Shown here piece by piece: positions 22,410 through 35,234 of a stretch of DNA of 64,000 bases. A model generated the notes under the pieces. It was not told the origin of the DNA. It saw only the letters and a list, made by a program, of their open reading frames with translations, and searched no databases. Positions within the stretch are counted from its first letter, which is position 1; every line of letters begins with the position of its first letter. The stretch is from Orientallactaga sibirica. Lineage: Eukaryota > Chordata > Mammalia > Rodentia > Dipodidae. The position numbers and the translations under genes were made by a program. The DNA lies in assembly GCA_036365145.1 (NCBI GenBank), contig JAEOAD010000034.1, forward strand, positions 16,149,501-16,213,500, given 5' to 3'.

Positions 22410-22545
22410 GAGGCAGGGTCTTACTCTAGCTCAGGCTGACCTGGAATTCACTATGTAGACTCAGGGTGGCCTGGAACTCTCTGAAATCCTCCTGCCTCTG
22501 CCTCCCACATGCTGGGATTAAAGGTGTGTGCCACCATGCCCAGCT
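22379..22545 (-). repeat. B1 SINE
   Basis: Reverse copy with T-run at 22379-22408, then 'ctcaggctgacctggaattc' and 'gctgggattaaaggtgtgtg'. It ends at 'cccagct'. Adjacent TTTC-rich sequence hides the target duplication. Confidence 0.93.
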
Positions 22546-22699
22546 CTCTTTCCTTCTTTTTAAAAAAGATATTTTCATAATAATTTTATTGGAAATTTAA
22601 AAATACAAATACATTGCAAATTTGTTCTATTTCCATCTGGTTATCCACTTATATGATATCTTCCCAACCCCATTCCAAGATATTAACATGTAGTCCCTA

Positions 22700-22785
22700 G
22701 CAGGCCTTGAATTCATGTTCCTCCTGCCTTGAATTCTAGAGTGCTGGGATTACAGGATTATGCCACCAAATCTGACCAAGCACTG
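22700..22785 (-). repeat. B1/B4-like fragment
   Basis: 'gagtgctgggattacagg' with 'ccttgaattca' upstream. Short and diverged. Confidence 0.55.
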
Positions 22786-22799
22786 CCTGTCTGATCAAG

Positions 22800-24790
22800 A
22801 GGGAAGGAAATGTGAAGCAAAATTTTATATCATACAAAATGGTGTTTGAGAATAAAGCCTACCAAAAGTCATTTTTATACATGGTAGAACTCAGGGTAAT
22901 GCCCTCACAAGCTTTACTTAAAAAAAGAGGATCATAAAATCCAGTCAACCAAGAAATGAAGGAAAACATAGCAATGGCAACTCAGTTTGTACACACCAGA
23001 TTTATCTTTAATTTAAAACTAAGAATAAATGATATTTGAAACTTTTGTACTCTCAAAGTTGTTAAGTGTATAAACCTTGAAAATACATATGAAAATGAAA
23101 CCCACAAAAAGTTGAGAGAATGTGAGAAAGGGAAACATACATATGCTTGAGCATGCATGTGCATACATATGAAAGTTTTTTTATTTTTTATTATGGTGGA
23201 GGGTAATCTCTGTATTTCTTATGTTTAATAAAGCAATAAGTATATGTGTAGACATATTATTAATTAATAGGAATGTAAAAATGCTAATTCATTAAAGAAT
23301 ATTTCAAAGTATCAGAAGGAAAATTAGAAATACAAAGAGCATGCCCCAAAGCAAAATATAGAAAACCCAATCATTGAAAAACCACAAAAAGAGAAACTAA
23401 CTTAAAATAAAACAATAAAACTAAAAACACAGGCATATTATTAATTATGATCTGACAAACTCACATATTCTTAAAAACCCATTAAACTGATCCAAGCACA
23501 GAATGAAGTTAAAAGGTAAAATAAGTACTTCTGAAAAAATTTTAAATACTGACTAAAGATGTAGTATTCAAACAAAAATGACTCAGGATTATTCTTTAAG
23601 CATAAGATAAAATTAAAATCAGAGTAAAATTATTAAATAAGACAATTTTGTCTTTTAATGATAAAGCAATGAGGATATTGTTGCCATTCTTTTTTGTTCC
23701 TAACACCACAGCATTTGTATTAAGAAAGCAGTGTAAAAAAGTCCCAGAATTACTACACAAAAACAATATTGGTAGGATTTTCTAAGTAGATGCTCAAATT
23801 AAAAAGATACATCATATAGAAATTTAAGAAAAAAAAAAACTAGTCAAGAAGATGTGACCTAAACAATGTAAAAAAGCAGATATTGTCAATTCTATAACAG
23901 AAAATAAAAATACAAGTTGTTCTCAAGTGCCCATGGAACATTCACATATCTGTGTCGCTATTCTGTTAACACTTCAAAATTAATTATAACTACTGAAAAT
24001 GAAAATATTTTGGTTTTGCTTACAAGAAAAATAAAAGGGCATTAAGACTAGAAATTCAGAGACATTATCCATCCCATCCTTTAAATAAGCCCTATCTATC
24101 TTGGATTTTAAAGAATCCCTAGAGAAAAACACAACAAAAATAATTGTTGAATATCTTGCTATCTCCCAAACCTTATATAATATTGGAATTATAATTATGT
24201 TTAAAGCATATCTCATAGGTATAAATACATTACTATATCCCAAACATGTAAATAAATGAATTAATAATTCACCTAAAATGATAAGAAAATGAAAAATGTA
24301 ATAAATGTATGGAAAGAAGATGGTAGAAATTAATAAGGAAAATTAAAATTAATGATTCTGAAAACAGAATGAGCAGAATTAATAAATGCAATGACAGCTT
24401 GTTGATTTATAAAAATAGCTTAATTAATTATCAAATTAAAAATATGTGATTGTGTTGGAGGTGGGGTAGATGGTGGAAAAAAGACAATATCAACATTTAA
24501 ATCAGAAAACTAGGAGAAAATAGAAAAAAATAGATAATACTCTATTTGATATTGATGTAAACACTTTAACACTTTAGCAAATATACTCTGTCTTTACCTA
24601 ATCAAATAGATTAGTATATTATATCTAAGTAGATTTTTATTCTAGGAAAGAAGATTTGTCTAAGTTTAAACATTACATTACTATTACTCTGTATCTTAAA
24701 CAAGCAAAGAACATAACCACAAAATTATCTCAATAAATGATTAAGCAAATCAATTTCAGCATTTATATATACTTGAATATTTAAAATTGT
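22800..24790. other. Very AT-rich DNA, no gene seen
   Basis: Long A- and T-rich stretches with many stop codons in all frames and no recognised family. It could hide old LINE or DNA-transposon remnants beyond recognition by eye. Confidence 0.5.
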
Positions 24791-24794
24791 ATTT

Positions 24795-24895
24795 ATTTGT
24801 CTTTGATATTAGGTCTCACTTTCTGTCACACTTGTCTTATAAGTCATGCTTCAGCCTCCTGAGTTCTGGTATTATAGGCATACCCACTACATTTA
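24795..24895 (-). repeat. Old B1-like fragment
   Basis: 'cttcagcctcctgagttctgg' followed by 'attataggcatacccacta' resembles an old 7SL-derived SINE in reverse. Confidence 0.5.
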
Positions 24896-24933
24896 TTTTT
24901 TTTCACAGTGCTTAACAAAATATGAAACAGATA

Positions 24934-25071
24934 CTTTATTTTTTGAGACAGGATCTTACTCTAGCCCAAGTTGACCTGGAACTCACTTTGTAGGCTGTCC
25001 TTGGACTCATGGCAATCCTCTTCCTTCAGCCTCTTGAGTCCTGGGACTGAAGGTGTGTGTCACCATCTGCA
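24934..25071 (-). repeat. B1 SINE with target duplication
   Basis: 'ttttttgagacaggatctta' to 'gtgtgtcaccatctgc', between AAACAGATA at 24925-24933 and 25072-25080. Confidence 0.9.
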
Positions 25072-25080
25072 AAACAGATA

Positions 25081-26281
25081 TTCTTTAATGAAATGCCAAT
25101 CAGAACTTTGGATAGTTTGAAACAAATGTATTCCCATTATAGTTATGTACAAAATGAGTAAATATTGTGTCAACCATAATTTGACAATGTTCTGGAAGTA
25201 ATAGCTAATATATAATTGGACAGTAGGAAATATACATGAAAAGGAGAGATGGAAATTCATTATTAACACATGAAAAGATTATATGCCACAAAACTCAGAT
25301 GAAATGCTTAAATTAGAGGCAAGATAAGTTATAAATTAATTGATTAGAATTGCTAATAAAACTAATACATAATTATACTATATTGATAGAAATTAAATGA
25401 TAGAGCATACCTTACTTATAAAAGTAATAATAAAGATTAATTTCCAAATAATACACTTTACAAGAAAATTTCAGGGCATATATGAAGAAATATATCTGTA
25501 AAACTATTTTGATAAACATATAAGACTATGTTAATGAAAGATTTCCCTAGTTATTTTTATGGGGCAGTTCAAATGGTAACATATATATGCATAATTCTTA
25601 CTGTTCAATATAATACCAGCAAATACATTAATATATTATTCATTTGTAACTAAAAAATATGACTGTCAAAGTTCATCTTAAAGAGGAAACTATCATGGAT
25701 AAATTCTCAGAAAAACTTTGAGGAGAAATGGGGGAATCACACCAGCAGATATTAAAGCATATCACGGAGAAATGGCAAAAACATTGTGTCACTGTGACAA
25801 GAACAGAGTAACATATTAGGGAAGCATAAAAATTCTCCAAATAGGCCTAAGAGCACACTGGAAAAAAATAGATTATTATAGAAAGTCAAACTTATGTGAA
25901 TAGATCTTATTGGACAAATCCCTAGCCATTTAGCATGGGCAGGGGAAGGAAAGCTAAGCTAACATCTGAATTTTCATACCAAAATAAATACTAGATGGTT
26001 CAAAATTTTAAGATGATATGAAAGCAGTGAAATAAAGAAAAATCAAATAAAGTGACTACAGCATGATAATGTATATTTCAAAATATTAGAAGCAAGCATT
26101 TTGAATGTTTACATGATAAAGAAATGATGAATGTTTTAGGATAGACATGTTCATGGTGATCAATATCACATGCTGTAAACATTCATTAAAACATGGCATG
26201 GTGCTCAGTCATATGTACAACTTCTATATATTTTTTTATTTCCTAAAAGTAAATTACAATTAAAAGAAGATATTGAGGAGG
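25081..26281. other. AT-rich unique DNA
   Basis: No repeat family, RNA gene or coding exon recognised. Confidence 0.5.
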
Positions 26282-26286
26282 ATCAT

Positions 26287-27022
26287 TGTGGTAGTTTGAA
26301 TGAAAGAGTTTGTATGGTTCCACAGACTCAGACATATTTTTTATATTAAACTTCCTACTTGAGACCCTAGCAGGAAGATCCCTGCTATGGGGATGAGGTG
26401 GGGTGGTGGGGTTGCCTGTCACTAGGGGCAGATCTTATTGTTCAGATCTAAGGTGTGTTTGGGGATTGTGGTTTGAATAAATGCCCCCCCAATAATGCAT
26501 GTGTTTATTAAAACTTCTTGGATTTCCAGCCACCTAGCTGGAGGAGGTGTCACTGGGCAGATCTTAGGGTCCAGTCCTAAGGTGTGGTGGTGGATTTGAA
26601 ATTCCAATCTAAAGATAGGCAAAGTGGCTGGGGTTCCTGAATTGTGCTTGTTTGTGGTGGTATTTTAGGGATTTGGCTTGTGGCTTTCCCTCTCTGCTTG
26701 GAAAGCAGGCCAGCTTCTGCATTTATGGAACTTTTCCTGGATCTGTACACTTCAGTAGATATCCCTTCTTCCATAACTACCTGGGAACTACCAGTGAACC
26801 TGAAGCTGTCTACTACAGGGATGAATCTGAATTCCAGCTGAAAAGTGTGGAGAGAGTAGTTTGAGTCCTGGCAGTTCCTGTTTTGTGGTGCTGGCTGTTG
26901 GTGATTTCTCTCTGCTTGAATCTATGAATGGGAGCAAGCTTCTTCTGCCATTGATAGAACTTCTCCTGGATCTGAAATAAAATCCCTCCTCTCATAAACT
27001 ATATCTAGAGCTGATGGCAACA
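26287..27022 (+). repeat. Solo LTR, MaLR-like family B, interrupted by a second LTR
   Basis: Outer LTR: 5' part 26287-26466 starting 'tgtggtagtttgaatg', 3' part from 26818 with 'ctcctggatctgaaataaaatccc' (26960-26983; polyadenylation-like AATAAA) and ending near 'gatggcaaca'. The inner LTR lies at 26467-26817. Relatives: 37351, 38726 (minus), 50143 and 52480. No coding region. Confidence 0.85.
26467..26817 (+). repeat. Inner solo LTR (family B) with 5-bp target duplication
   Basis: Begins TGTGGTTTGAATAA, ends CTGTCTACTACA, and is flanked by GGGAT on both sides (26462-26466, 26818-26822). A 5-bp duplication and TG...CA ends are typical of ERVL/MaLR integration. Being inside the outer LTR it is the younger of the two. 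Confidence 0.92.
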
Positions 27023-27024
27023 CA

Positions 27025-28205
27025 AATGCATGTGGAGACTTTTGCCCCATGTTTACAAATCATATCCACAATGAAAAAGGAAGGTGCAACTTTGATAAGG
27101 AACCCATAGGACAAATAACTGATGTTCTGAAGGATCTCATCAATCCACATTGACAAGAAACAAATGCACATACAAAACCAAACCAAAATATGATTGCCCA
27201 GTGTGAATTTAAAAAACAAAAAATGCAGTTCATGGAAAATTCATCCATGCAACACAAACACACATGCACGCACACACACACACAGAGCCAGAGAAATACA
27301 TGAGAGAAGAATACTGCCCTTTCCTATAATTAAACAATAATAAAAAAATCAAACAACAGCTAGGTACCACTTTCTGTTATTGTTTTATTAAGTTTGATGA
27401 AGGCTTTAAAGCACTTTCATGTACTGCTGATTGGTTTGTGCATTGAGAATCAGTTTGGGTATTTCATTTATAATGGAGTCTGCATAGATTCTTCTTTCCA
27501 TGCAACTTAAAGTATAAAAACTATTCATATTTGTGTGAAGTTGTTCTCTACATATACAGAGAAAGGCCACTCAAATGAATTAAGGTACCTCCATGGAATT
27601 GGGTACTCTCCAGCTATTCCAAAGAAAAAGAATAATCCTTATATACAACCATAGAAAAATGTTTAATACACATTTTACAAGTTAAATAAAAAAAGCAATG
27701 TACCCAGCAGTATATAGTATGAGCCTCTCTGGTTTTAATAAATTGATACAGGATACATATCTATATCAATCTTTGATTTTAATATTTCTGGGAAAATTTA
27801 CAAAAATAGTTTGCAATAGTGTTCTTTGGAAAGTGGACAATAAGGCTGCCTTTCAAGGGAAACTATTTTTCATTATTTTATCACTTAAAGTATTTACATG
27901 TTTACCAAGTGCATTTATTATCTTTACAACAAAAGTTTTAAAAGACAAAAAGGCCATTTTCGTGAGAGTAATGAGAGCTAGATGATAATACTATTCAGAA
28001 AGAATGCTTTAAAGCCTATGTAAATCAATTTCCAAATACTCTAAATATATTTTATCATGAATAAAAGGAACTCCTAGATGAAACATGAAGTATTATTTAG
28101 AGGTGAAAAGATTAGTTTGTGGAAGCATTGCAGGCTTATTCAGAGATCTCACCCACCACTAAACATATATAATCTGTATTTATTTGCACAACCAGCAGCT
28201 ATGTT
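27025..28205. other. Unique AT-rich DNA
   Basis: A short CA run near 27270-27284. A 95-codon open frame at 27698-27985 shows no recognisable motif. No repeat family seen. Confidence 0.5.
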
Positions 28206-28214
28206 ATAACATTT

Positions 28215-28325
28215 TGTTTATTTCCTTTAAGCTTCAATTTTATATTAAGATGAGGATAATAATAATTGTAATAGTGATAATTACACTGGCACCTATCTCA
28301 TAAAATCATAATAAAATTAAGTAAG
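28215..28325 (+). repeat. MIR 3' portion
   Basis: 'aagcttcaattttatatta', 'gaggataataataattgtaa' and 'cacctatctcataaaatc' follow the MIR 3' order. Confidence 0.65.
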
Positions 28326-28334
28326 AAAATTGCT

Positions 28335-29770
28335 GTAAACCATAGTAATACAAACAGCATGATATTGACATAAAAACAGGCACAGAGATCAATGGAATAT
28401 AATTGATGATCTAGGTATGACTTGGAGTAACTATGGCTACCTGATCTTTGACAGAGGAGCCAAAAATGCTCACTGGAGCAAAATTAGTACCTTTAGCAAA
28501 TGGTGCTGGAGAAACTGGGTAGCCACTTGTAGAAGATTGTCTATGGACCCCCTCTTCTCACCTTGCACAAAAATCAACTCCAAATGGATTAGCGACCACA
28601 AATGCAAGATTTGAAACTCTAAATCAAGTAGAAAAAAAAAGTAGGGGAACACTCCAAGATAGAGACTTGGAGAAAGACTTTCTAAATAAGAATTCAGTAG
28701 CCCAGGGAATTAGGTAAACACACAACAATTGGGACCTCATGAAAATAAAAAAGCCATTATACAGATAAGTAAGCCATCAACAGAGTCAATAGACAACCTA
28801 CTGAATGGGAGAAAGTCTTCATCAGCTATACTTCCGACAAAGATTTAATATCTAGAATCTACAAAGAAGTCAAAAAACCTAACCAATAAAAAAATCAATC
28901 ACTCTACTAAAAAAATGGGGCAGGAAACTGAACAGAGAGGAAGAAATACAAATGACCATTAAACACCTAGAGAGATGTTCAACATCTCTATTCATTAGGA
29001 TATTAAACAGCAAATTAAACCACTAGGAAATTCCATCACACTCCAATAAGAATGGCAGACATCAGGTTGGATAAATACCTTAGCATTTAAGGTGCTTGTC
29101 CTTAGGATAAGGCTAAGGACCCAGTTTTAATTCCTTAGGACCCCACATGCATCTGGAGTTTATTTGCAGAGGCTGGGGGTCCTGGCACATCCATTCTCTC
29201 TCACTGTCTCTCTCTCTCAAATAAATAAATAAAAATAAATTTTTTAAAAAAAGAATGGCAACCATCAAAAAATCAAATGACAAAACATGCTGGTGGGAGT
29301 GTACGGAAAGAGGACTCCTCACCCACTGCTAGTGAGAGTGCAAATTTGTACAGCCACTGTGGAAATCAGTATGGAGACTCCTCAAAATGCTTAAAATAGA
29401 ACTACCATTAAATCCAGCTATACCTCTTTTGGGCATACACCGTAATGACTCTATTATATACCAGATAGACACTTGCTCAACCATTTTTATTCCTGTTCTG
29501 TTTATAATAGCCAGGAACTGGAATTAGCCCAGATGCCCATTAATAAATATATGGTTAATGAAGATGTGGTACATATACACAATGGAATTCTACTCAGTGG
29601 TAAGGAAAATCAATCAATTATAGGAAAGTGGAGGGAACTGGAAAAAAATCATTCTAAGTGAGGTCAAACAGGCTCAGAAAGATAAATGCTACCTGACCTC
29701 CTATGTGATTCCTAACCTGGACCAATATCAGTTCATGGTAAGCCATAATAAATATTAACAGTAGGGACAT
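28335..29770 (+). mobile_element. LINE-1 ORF2 C-terminal remnant
   Basis: Contains the ORF2 words 'LIFDRGAKNAHWSKISTF', 'KWCWRNWVATCRRLSMDP' and 'INSKWISDHK' (28417-28614), later 'VVHIHNGILLSGKE' (29560-29610). These match the C-terminal third of LINE-1 ORF2p, downstream of the reverse transcriptase. Several frameshifts and stops. A B2-like SINE sits at 29065-29250. It continues directly into the type II 3' UTR, which proves the identity of that tail. Endonuclease, RT and ORF1 are absent. Confidence 0.92.
29065..29250 (+). repeat. B2-like SINE in LINE-1 ORF2, with target duplication
   Basis: Diverged short copy: 'ttaaggtgcttgtccttagg', 'ccacatgcatctggagttta' and TC tract. Flanks 29048-29064 and 29251-29267 match at 15 of 17 bases and are ORF2 sequence. 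Confidence 0.9.
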
Positions 29771-29926
29771 GTTACTAAAATTAAGCTAGGAAAAAAAGGG
29801 GAAATTGGAGGGGAGGTAAGGAAGGGCTACTTGATCACAAGTTGATGGTCAGCAAAAAGAGAAACAAATGAAAGAAAGAAAAAAAGGAAGAGAGAAAGAG
29901 AGAAAGAAAGAAAGAAAGAAAGAAAG

Positions 29927-30000
<74 letters not shown>

Positions 30001-31285
30001 GTGGAAAGGCTTCAGGGGTAGAGGAAGGGGTGATGAAAGAATACACAAAACTAATGGCAACATGAATCAAGTACATAGAAACCAATTTCATGGATACCAT
30101 TCTACAAGTCCTTACCCTCAATAAGAGGGAGAGGAGACCCTACACAGAAGAGTCCCACAAAAGATGGAGAAAGCATAATCCTAAAACCATGGGCTCTGGC
30201 TGGTAATTCCCAGGGTCAGAATTGGCTTTCCCCCAACAGACAGCTGTTGGTCATGGAGTCATGAAGTCTTGAAAGACAGGCCATTGCCAAAACACTTTAT
30301 CACCTGCAAGAATTAAAAGGTAAGTCCCTATTGCTGAAGTCACCATGACCTGTGGGCATAGTACATCATGTGACCATGCGGGAACTGAGAGGTAATCCAA
30401 TTCCTTCCCAGCTAGCCCTCATAGTTCTGGAATGTGCTATGCAAGCAGCTGGAAAAATAACAGTTTCCAACAGATGGAATAAGGAGGAGATTCTGCCAGA
30501 TAGGAAATTAACCAGCCAAGCAAGAACTACACACTTGTGCAATAGTGTCACACCGCTGATATAGGTAACCAACTGCTCACAGATTTACACATGAGACTAG
30601 CTCAGTGGAGGAGAATTCATATCTGGCTCTGGAAACCAAGCCAGACACCCTACTACAGGAAACTAATAGGCTCCAGAGAGAACCTCTACTGCTCTTTAAC
30701 TAAGAAGATGGACATATATATCAATAAGTCTCTCTAATAACTATTGTGGAGAATCTGTTCTATCTTAAGGATAGTTGAGAATACTGGGGTGAACTAAGAT
30801 ACATCAGTACATCAAAAATAGAGAGCTGACTGCCTACCGGGAGACAGGTCACCTCCACTTCATCTGCCTGCTCCCAGAAGTCATTACTGAGGAAGTGGTG
30901 GCATGAATACTGCTCTCATGGCTAGCCCCAGGGAGAAGGCAACAGACACTGTGGTCACTCAAACCTCATCAAAACAGAGATCCTAAGGCTAAAGAGAAAG
31001 CAACACTCATTACATCAGATCCCTATCTTGCCTGCCAAAGTTTATGGATCATTTTGGAAGAGGGTGTAGAAAGATTTTAGAGCCTCAGGATACATGAGAA
31101 TAGCCTGAGACACCGTGTCCCCCTCCCCACAAATTGACTGAGAACTCTTGGTCCACTCAATGAATACCAATAACCCCACAGAAGAAGATCCTCAACAGAA
31201 TCAAGGCAGGGGTGAGGAAGTCTAAGAGTACAACCTTTATACATATATATGTAATCAATGAATAACAAAATAAATTTTAAAAAAG
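29771..31285 (+). mobile_element. LINE-1 3' UTR, type II
   Basis: Follows ORF2 without break. It begins with a GA-rich tract expanded into a GAAA microsatellite, then 'accattctacaagtccttac', 'gaactacacacttgtgcaat' and ends 'aacaaaataaatttt'. Provides the reference order for the orphan type II tails at 16.2 and 35.5 kb. Confidence 0.88.
29864..30000. repeat. (GAAA)n microsatellite
   Basis: Almost pure GAAA from about 29926. Reading it in either direction gives Lys/Glu-rich or Phe/Ser/Leu-rich artefact proteins. Confidence 0.97.
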
Positions 31286-31289
31286 AAAA

Positions 31290-31730
31290 TGGCCATAAAG
31301 TTGTATCACAGTTTCTGACTTGGTAAAGAATTACTTAGGAAGGAAGTAGACTAAGACATGTCTGAGAGAAAAAGAAAGTTCTGTAAAGGAGTAGCCCTAA
31401 CTAGGTATCTTCTACCACAATGTGTGCTTCTAAGGGTTTTCCAGCCAGTACTGAGTAGGCAGGAGTTTGACTCCATCTTGATCTACAGAGTGAACTCTGG
31501 TCTTAAAGACAAAAAACAACGACTTCTTATTTCCTGCTTTTACCTGTTGAAATACTTTGCTGGCAGCCTTCACATCTTCATTAGGGACAACACTTTATCT
31601 TGCAACACACACACAAGCATTGGCAGGACTTTGCCTCCCATCGCACTTTGTGGAGTTGATGCTCTTGTCTCACTTGGCCCAGCCAAATGCAGGGTTCTGG
31701 AGCTTGCTGCAGCATGGGAGAGCATGGGCC
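31290..31730. other. Unique DNA
   Basis: A 147-codon open frame (31358-31801), the longest in the window, crosses it and runs into a MIR. No known domain is visible and the composition is ordinary, so I do not call it a gene. Confidence 0.5.
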
Positions 31731-31734
31731 TGGA

Positions 31735-31830
31735 GAGCACCTGGATCTGGATCAGACCAACCTGTGTTCTAATCTTAGCTCCAACATCTGCTGATGCATA
31801 GCCACAGGACATTCACATGGCCTTATTTGC
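31735..31830 (+). repeat. MIR fragment
   Basis: 'ctggatctggatcagaccaac', 'gtgttctaatcttagctcc' and 'acattcacatggcctta' correspond to the first half of MIR. Confidence 0.6.
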
Positions 31831-31984
31831 TAAGAAAAATTGCTTTTGATGAGTTAAACTTTTCTTTGTTTAGATATCAAAATACTTGTCTGGTTTACAA
31901 GCCACAACACAGCAATAATTAACAAAAGTACAGTGTTCCCTGCATACTAATAATTGCCTCAATGTTTACTCCCTTAGAACAGCT

Positions 31985-32400
31985 TCAGCCTCTCTCACAT
32001 CTGGACTATTCTTTTAATATGCACTCTAAGCCCCTTAGTTCCCTTAGTCGTTCTTACCTGGATTATTACAATAGCCTTCTACTGTCCTCCAAATCTCCAT
32101 GTTGTCCTCCCTCCACTGCATTCATTCAGATTCATCTTTCTAAGCATTTTTTTTATAGCCATGCTGCTCTGTTGTGTAAAATTCCTCAGTGATTACACAT
32201 GACACCAGGCTAAGCTCTTAGATTCTTCTAATCCCATGACATCATCTCATTCCATTCACCGAGTGCTCCAGACTTCTCCAGACAGTGATATTGCTTGACC
32301 TGTGACCTATTTCCAGAATGTCATCCTGTGGGATGTCAGTTCCACTTCATGTTCAAATTGCCAGCACTTTCGTGAAGCTTTCTCTAATGGTCGTGGATTT
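31985..32400 (+). repeat. L2 LINE 3' fragment
   Basis: 'acctggattattacaatagc', 'tttatagccatgctgctctg', 'caccaggctaagctcttag', 'cttgacctgtgacctatttc' and 'gtgaagctttctctaatgg' follow the known L2 3'-end order. Ancient and non-coding. Confidence 0.75.
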
Positions 32401-32469
32401 CATCTTATAACTGAAGACCATTATTTAGATCTTTTTCACATGTATATATTAAATTATCCCTTTTCAGTT

Positions 32470-32808
32470 TTTTAATTATTTTAATATGTGTGTATGTGTG
32501 GTGTATATGTATGTGCATACATGCATGTAGATTGACATGTGGAGGACAGAAGTTTATATCTAGTGTCTCCTCAATTGCTTTTCTCCTCAATTTTTGAAAT
32601 AAGTTCAGTCTTTGAACCTAGAACTCATTGATTCTGCTCAATAAGGTAGCCACCAGGAAACCTCCTGTCTTTGCCTCCCCAGTACTGGGATTATAGATGT
32701 ATGCCACCACACCTAGATTTAAAATGGGTGCTAGTGATTCTAATTCATACCATTTTGCTTGCACATTAAACACTTTACCTACTGAACAAATCTGCCACAG
32801 CCCTACAT
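32470..32808 (-). repeat. B4/RSINE-like SINE
   Basis: Right part reverse-complements a tRNA/B1 composite: 'cagtactgggattatagatg', 'gccaccacacctag', then 'gcacattaaacactttacc'. The left part is a TG/ATG-rich tail. Confidence 0.6.
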
Positions 32809-35225
32809 TCTCCCATTAAAAAAATATATCCTTTCAACCCATAGATTGGGTGGTTCCAGTGAGCAAGTGTTATACCATTCATCTTCATACTTTCATCACC
32901 TGGAATTAGAATAAAAAAACAATGGTAGTTTGAAAAGTGTTCATTTAAATAAAGCCATTTACTAGGAAGCCTGGAAGTATGACTTCACATCTACTTAACA
33001 ACCAACATGGTGAGGTTCAAATGCAGTTCAATAATGACTTTAGTGCTGTGCTATCAAATGGAGAACATCACAGCAATAGAGCCTGCCATTTTGGGCATGT
33101 GGTTAACATCTAACCCACTTGTCCCTGTTATTACAGTTTCCTCCTCTGTCATAATAGACTTTATAGTTCCTTTTGGTGACATACCAATGATATGCCAATT
33201 ACCATGTGCAGCCTTTTACATATAGATTTTACTTATCATAATGGCCCCTTGATGACAAAATCCCAGAGGGTAAATCTTTTTCAAGGCCATGAAGAAATAT
33301 CAATTAAAACTGAGCTGACTCTGAACCCCCATGTCACAGATTAGGCAGTGCAGTTTCCTTGAAAGAGATAACATAACCTACCCTATTCCATACATGAGGT
33401 AAGATATGATCACTTATTTGCTAGGCTGACCCGTGATATCCATGTCAAAACAAAACAAGAGGTGGTGTGTGTAAGAATCAGACCCAAGGCTTCTCATGTC
33501 ATCTACTACAGTTTGAGCTCTTCTGTAGGCACTAGGGAAAACAATCACTTAGAGAAGTGCCCAAGCTTTTCACATGTGACATGATTTATCATGTACAAAT
33601 GTGTTATGCCATACTTATAACTATCCTGTGAGGCATGTGACCTGAAGGTTGCAGGTTGGATGCACCTCATGAACAGGATAGACACTGGCAGGGCATATAC
33701 TTTGGGAAAGCTCCTCAATGGTGACTAGCTGAATCAGAGTGGATGGAGAGAGGAATGCTGAGTCAAGAGATGCTTGGGAGGTTGTCTATATAATAACTCC
33801 GGTGATTACTTCTTGAGCAAGCTTTGCAACAATACCAAGTTCATTACAGCCTTTCATGTAACTGTTAAAACCAAAGTGAAATTTGTTGCTACTATTGCCC
33901 ATAGGCCCAAAGTTTATTCTGTCACCATTAGTTTGGAAAAGAGGCCTTTCAGCTAGAAAAATGATCATTGTACTTCACAGCATTATTATATCAGTTTAAG
34001 AGATGGCAAGGTACAGCCTTGACGTGGGTGTGCAGGAGTAAGACTCCCCTTTGTAAAAGGATCAATAGCTGTTTCACCAGCAATGGCTACAAAGTACCTT
34101 TTAAAACTAATAATTGTGGAAGGGCTGAATCCTTCATAATAAAAATCTTTAAAACCTTTATAAAATTCCTCTGTAAAGCCACTTTCCTGGGGAGACCTAT
34201 AATTATTGAAAGGCAAGATGAGAACATCAGGCCATTTCACATAAACATGGATGGTGCGTGCCACAGCCAGGAGGCTGAGGGTACGCAAATAAAACCCAAA
34301 TGATAAAATGAACCAGGATCAATTTTCTTCCCAATGTATTTTATTGTATACAAACGATAAAGCATAAACAGCCCCTGATTTCCCACTAGACTGCTGTTTT
34401 TCTGATTTTATTTTATTTTTTCTTCAACAAAACTGTGTAGCTAACACTGGATTGCAAATCCTGTCCTTTCAGTATGCATGCCACATTCAAGCTGCATGTG
34501 TTTTGTGGCAGTTAACCCTACTTGTGTTTGGCTACTGCTGCTTTGCTTTGAATTTTAAATTCAGTCATTAGTTGGAATTTAAAATCTTCTTTTTCCTTTG
34601 ATCTCTTAGAAATAGTAGTGGTGGGGTAATTAAGTTCTTTCAATCTCTGCTCAAAATATTGGGTGATTCATTTCTATTCAAAGTGCAAAAAAAAAGAATC
34701 TGGTTAAACTTAGATTCACCCCAACCACCCTTCCAAGCAAAATAAGCAATATGCCTACTTTTGGCAAACTTGTCTAAGATTCTTCTTCCAATAAAGGTCC
34801 ATAGAACTTGTACAACAATATTTAATTTATTTCATGGACAGAAGAAGAAAGAAACAGGATGCCAATATACAAAGACTCCAGTTGCTCTAGGTTAGCCACC
34901 CAGACTTTAGTTTACTTATCTCCAGAACGAAGGCACTGGACTAGAACTTAAAGTACAAACATTTTTAATATTTTTGTGTGTGTCAGGACTGAGTAATTAA
35001 TAGCAACTATTTTAAGTTTAGCTTGGATTCTGAGACTCCAGACTCAGGATGAAAAACCATCATCTTTGATTAAATGTTCACCAAAAGTGCAGGGTGTGGA
35101 AAGGAGACCATGAAATGCCATTTTTTGACATGATGGAGATATGGCACTTTTAGTCTTGTGTGATCCCTGCTACCTAGTTGTAAAGGATAAAGAATACATT
35201 TTGGGCTACCTATATGGATTGGAGA
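32809..35225. other. Longest clean unique stretch of the middle region
   Basis: No interspersed repeat recognised. Open frames overlap on both strands at 33774-33968 and 33968-34303 (60-111 codons), an arrangement that usually means low stop density, not coding. About 34300-34700 is AT-rich with many homeodomain-like TAAT words. A regulatory role is possible but unsupported. Confidence 0.5.
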
Positions 35226-35234
35226 ATTATGGGA

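Noticed and set aside
26462..26822. Tandem duplication of one LTR
   Set aside because: Exact 5-bp flanks and an outer copy that resumes after the insert fit a nested insertion better.
29827..30121. Phe/Ser/Leu-rich and Lys/Glu-rich open frames
   Set aside because: They are translations of the GAAA microsatellite. The same applies to 57022-57297.
31358..31801. Longest open frame, 147 codons, as a gene
   Set aside because: No domain, signal peptide or family resemblance. It runs into a MIR, and a frame of this length is expected by chance in 64 kb.
33986..34288. Minus-strand 100-codon frame as a ribosomal protein SA retrocopy
   Set aside because: A few residues seemed to line up in order, but nucleotide similarity was not visible and the spacing was wrong, so the match is not credible.
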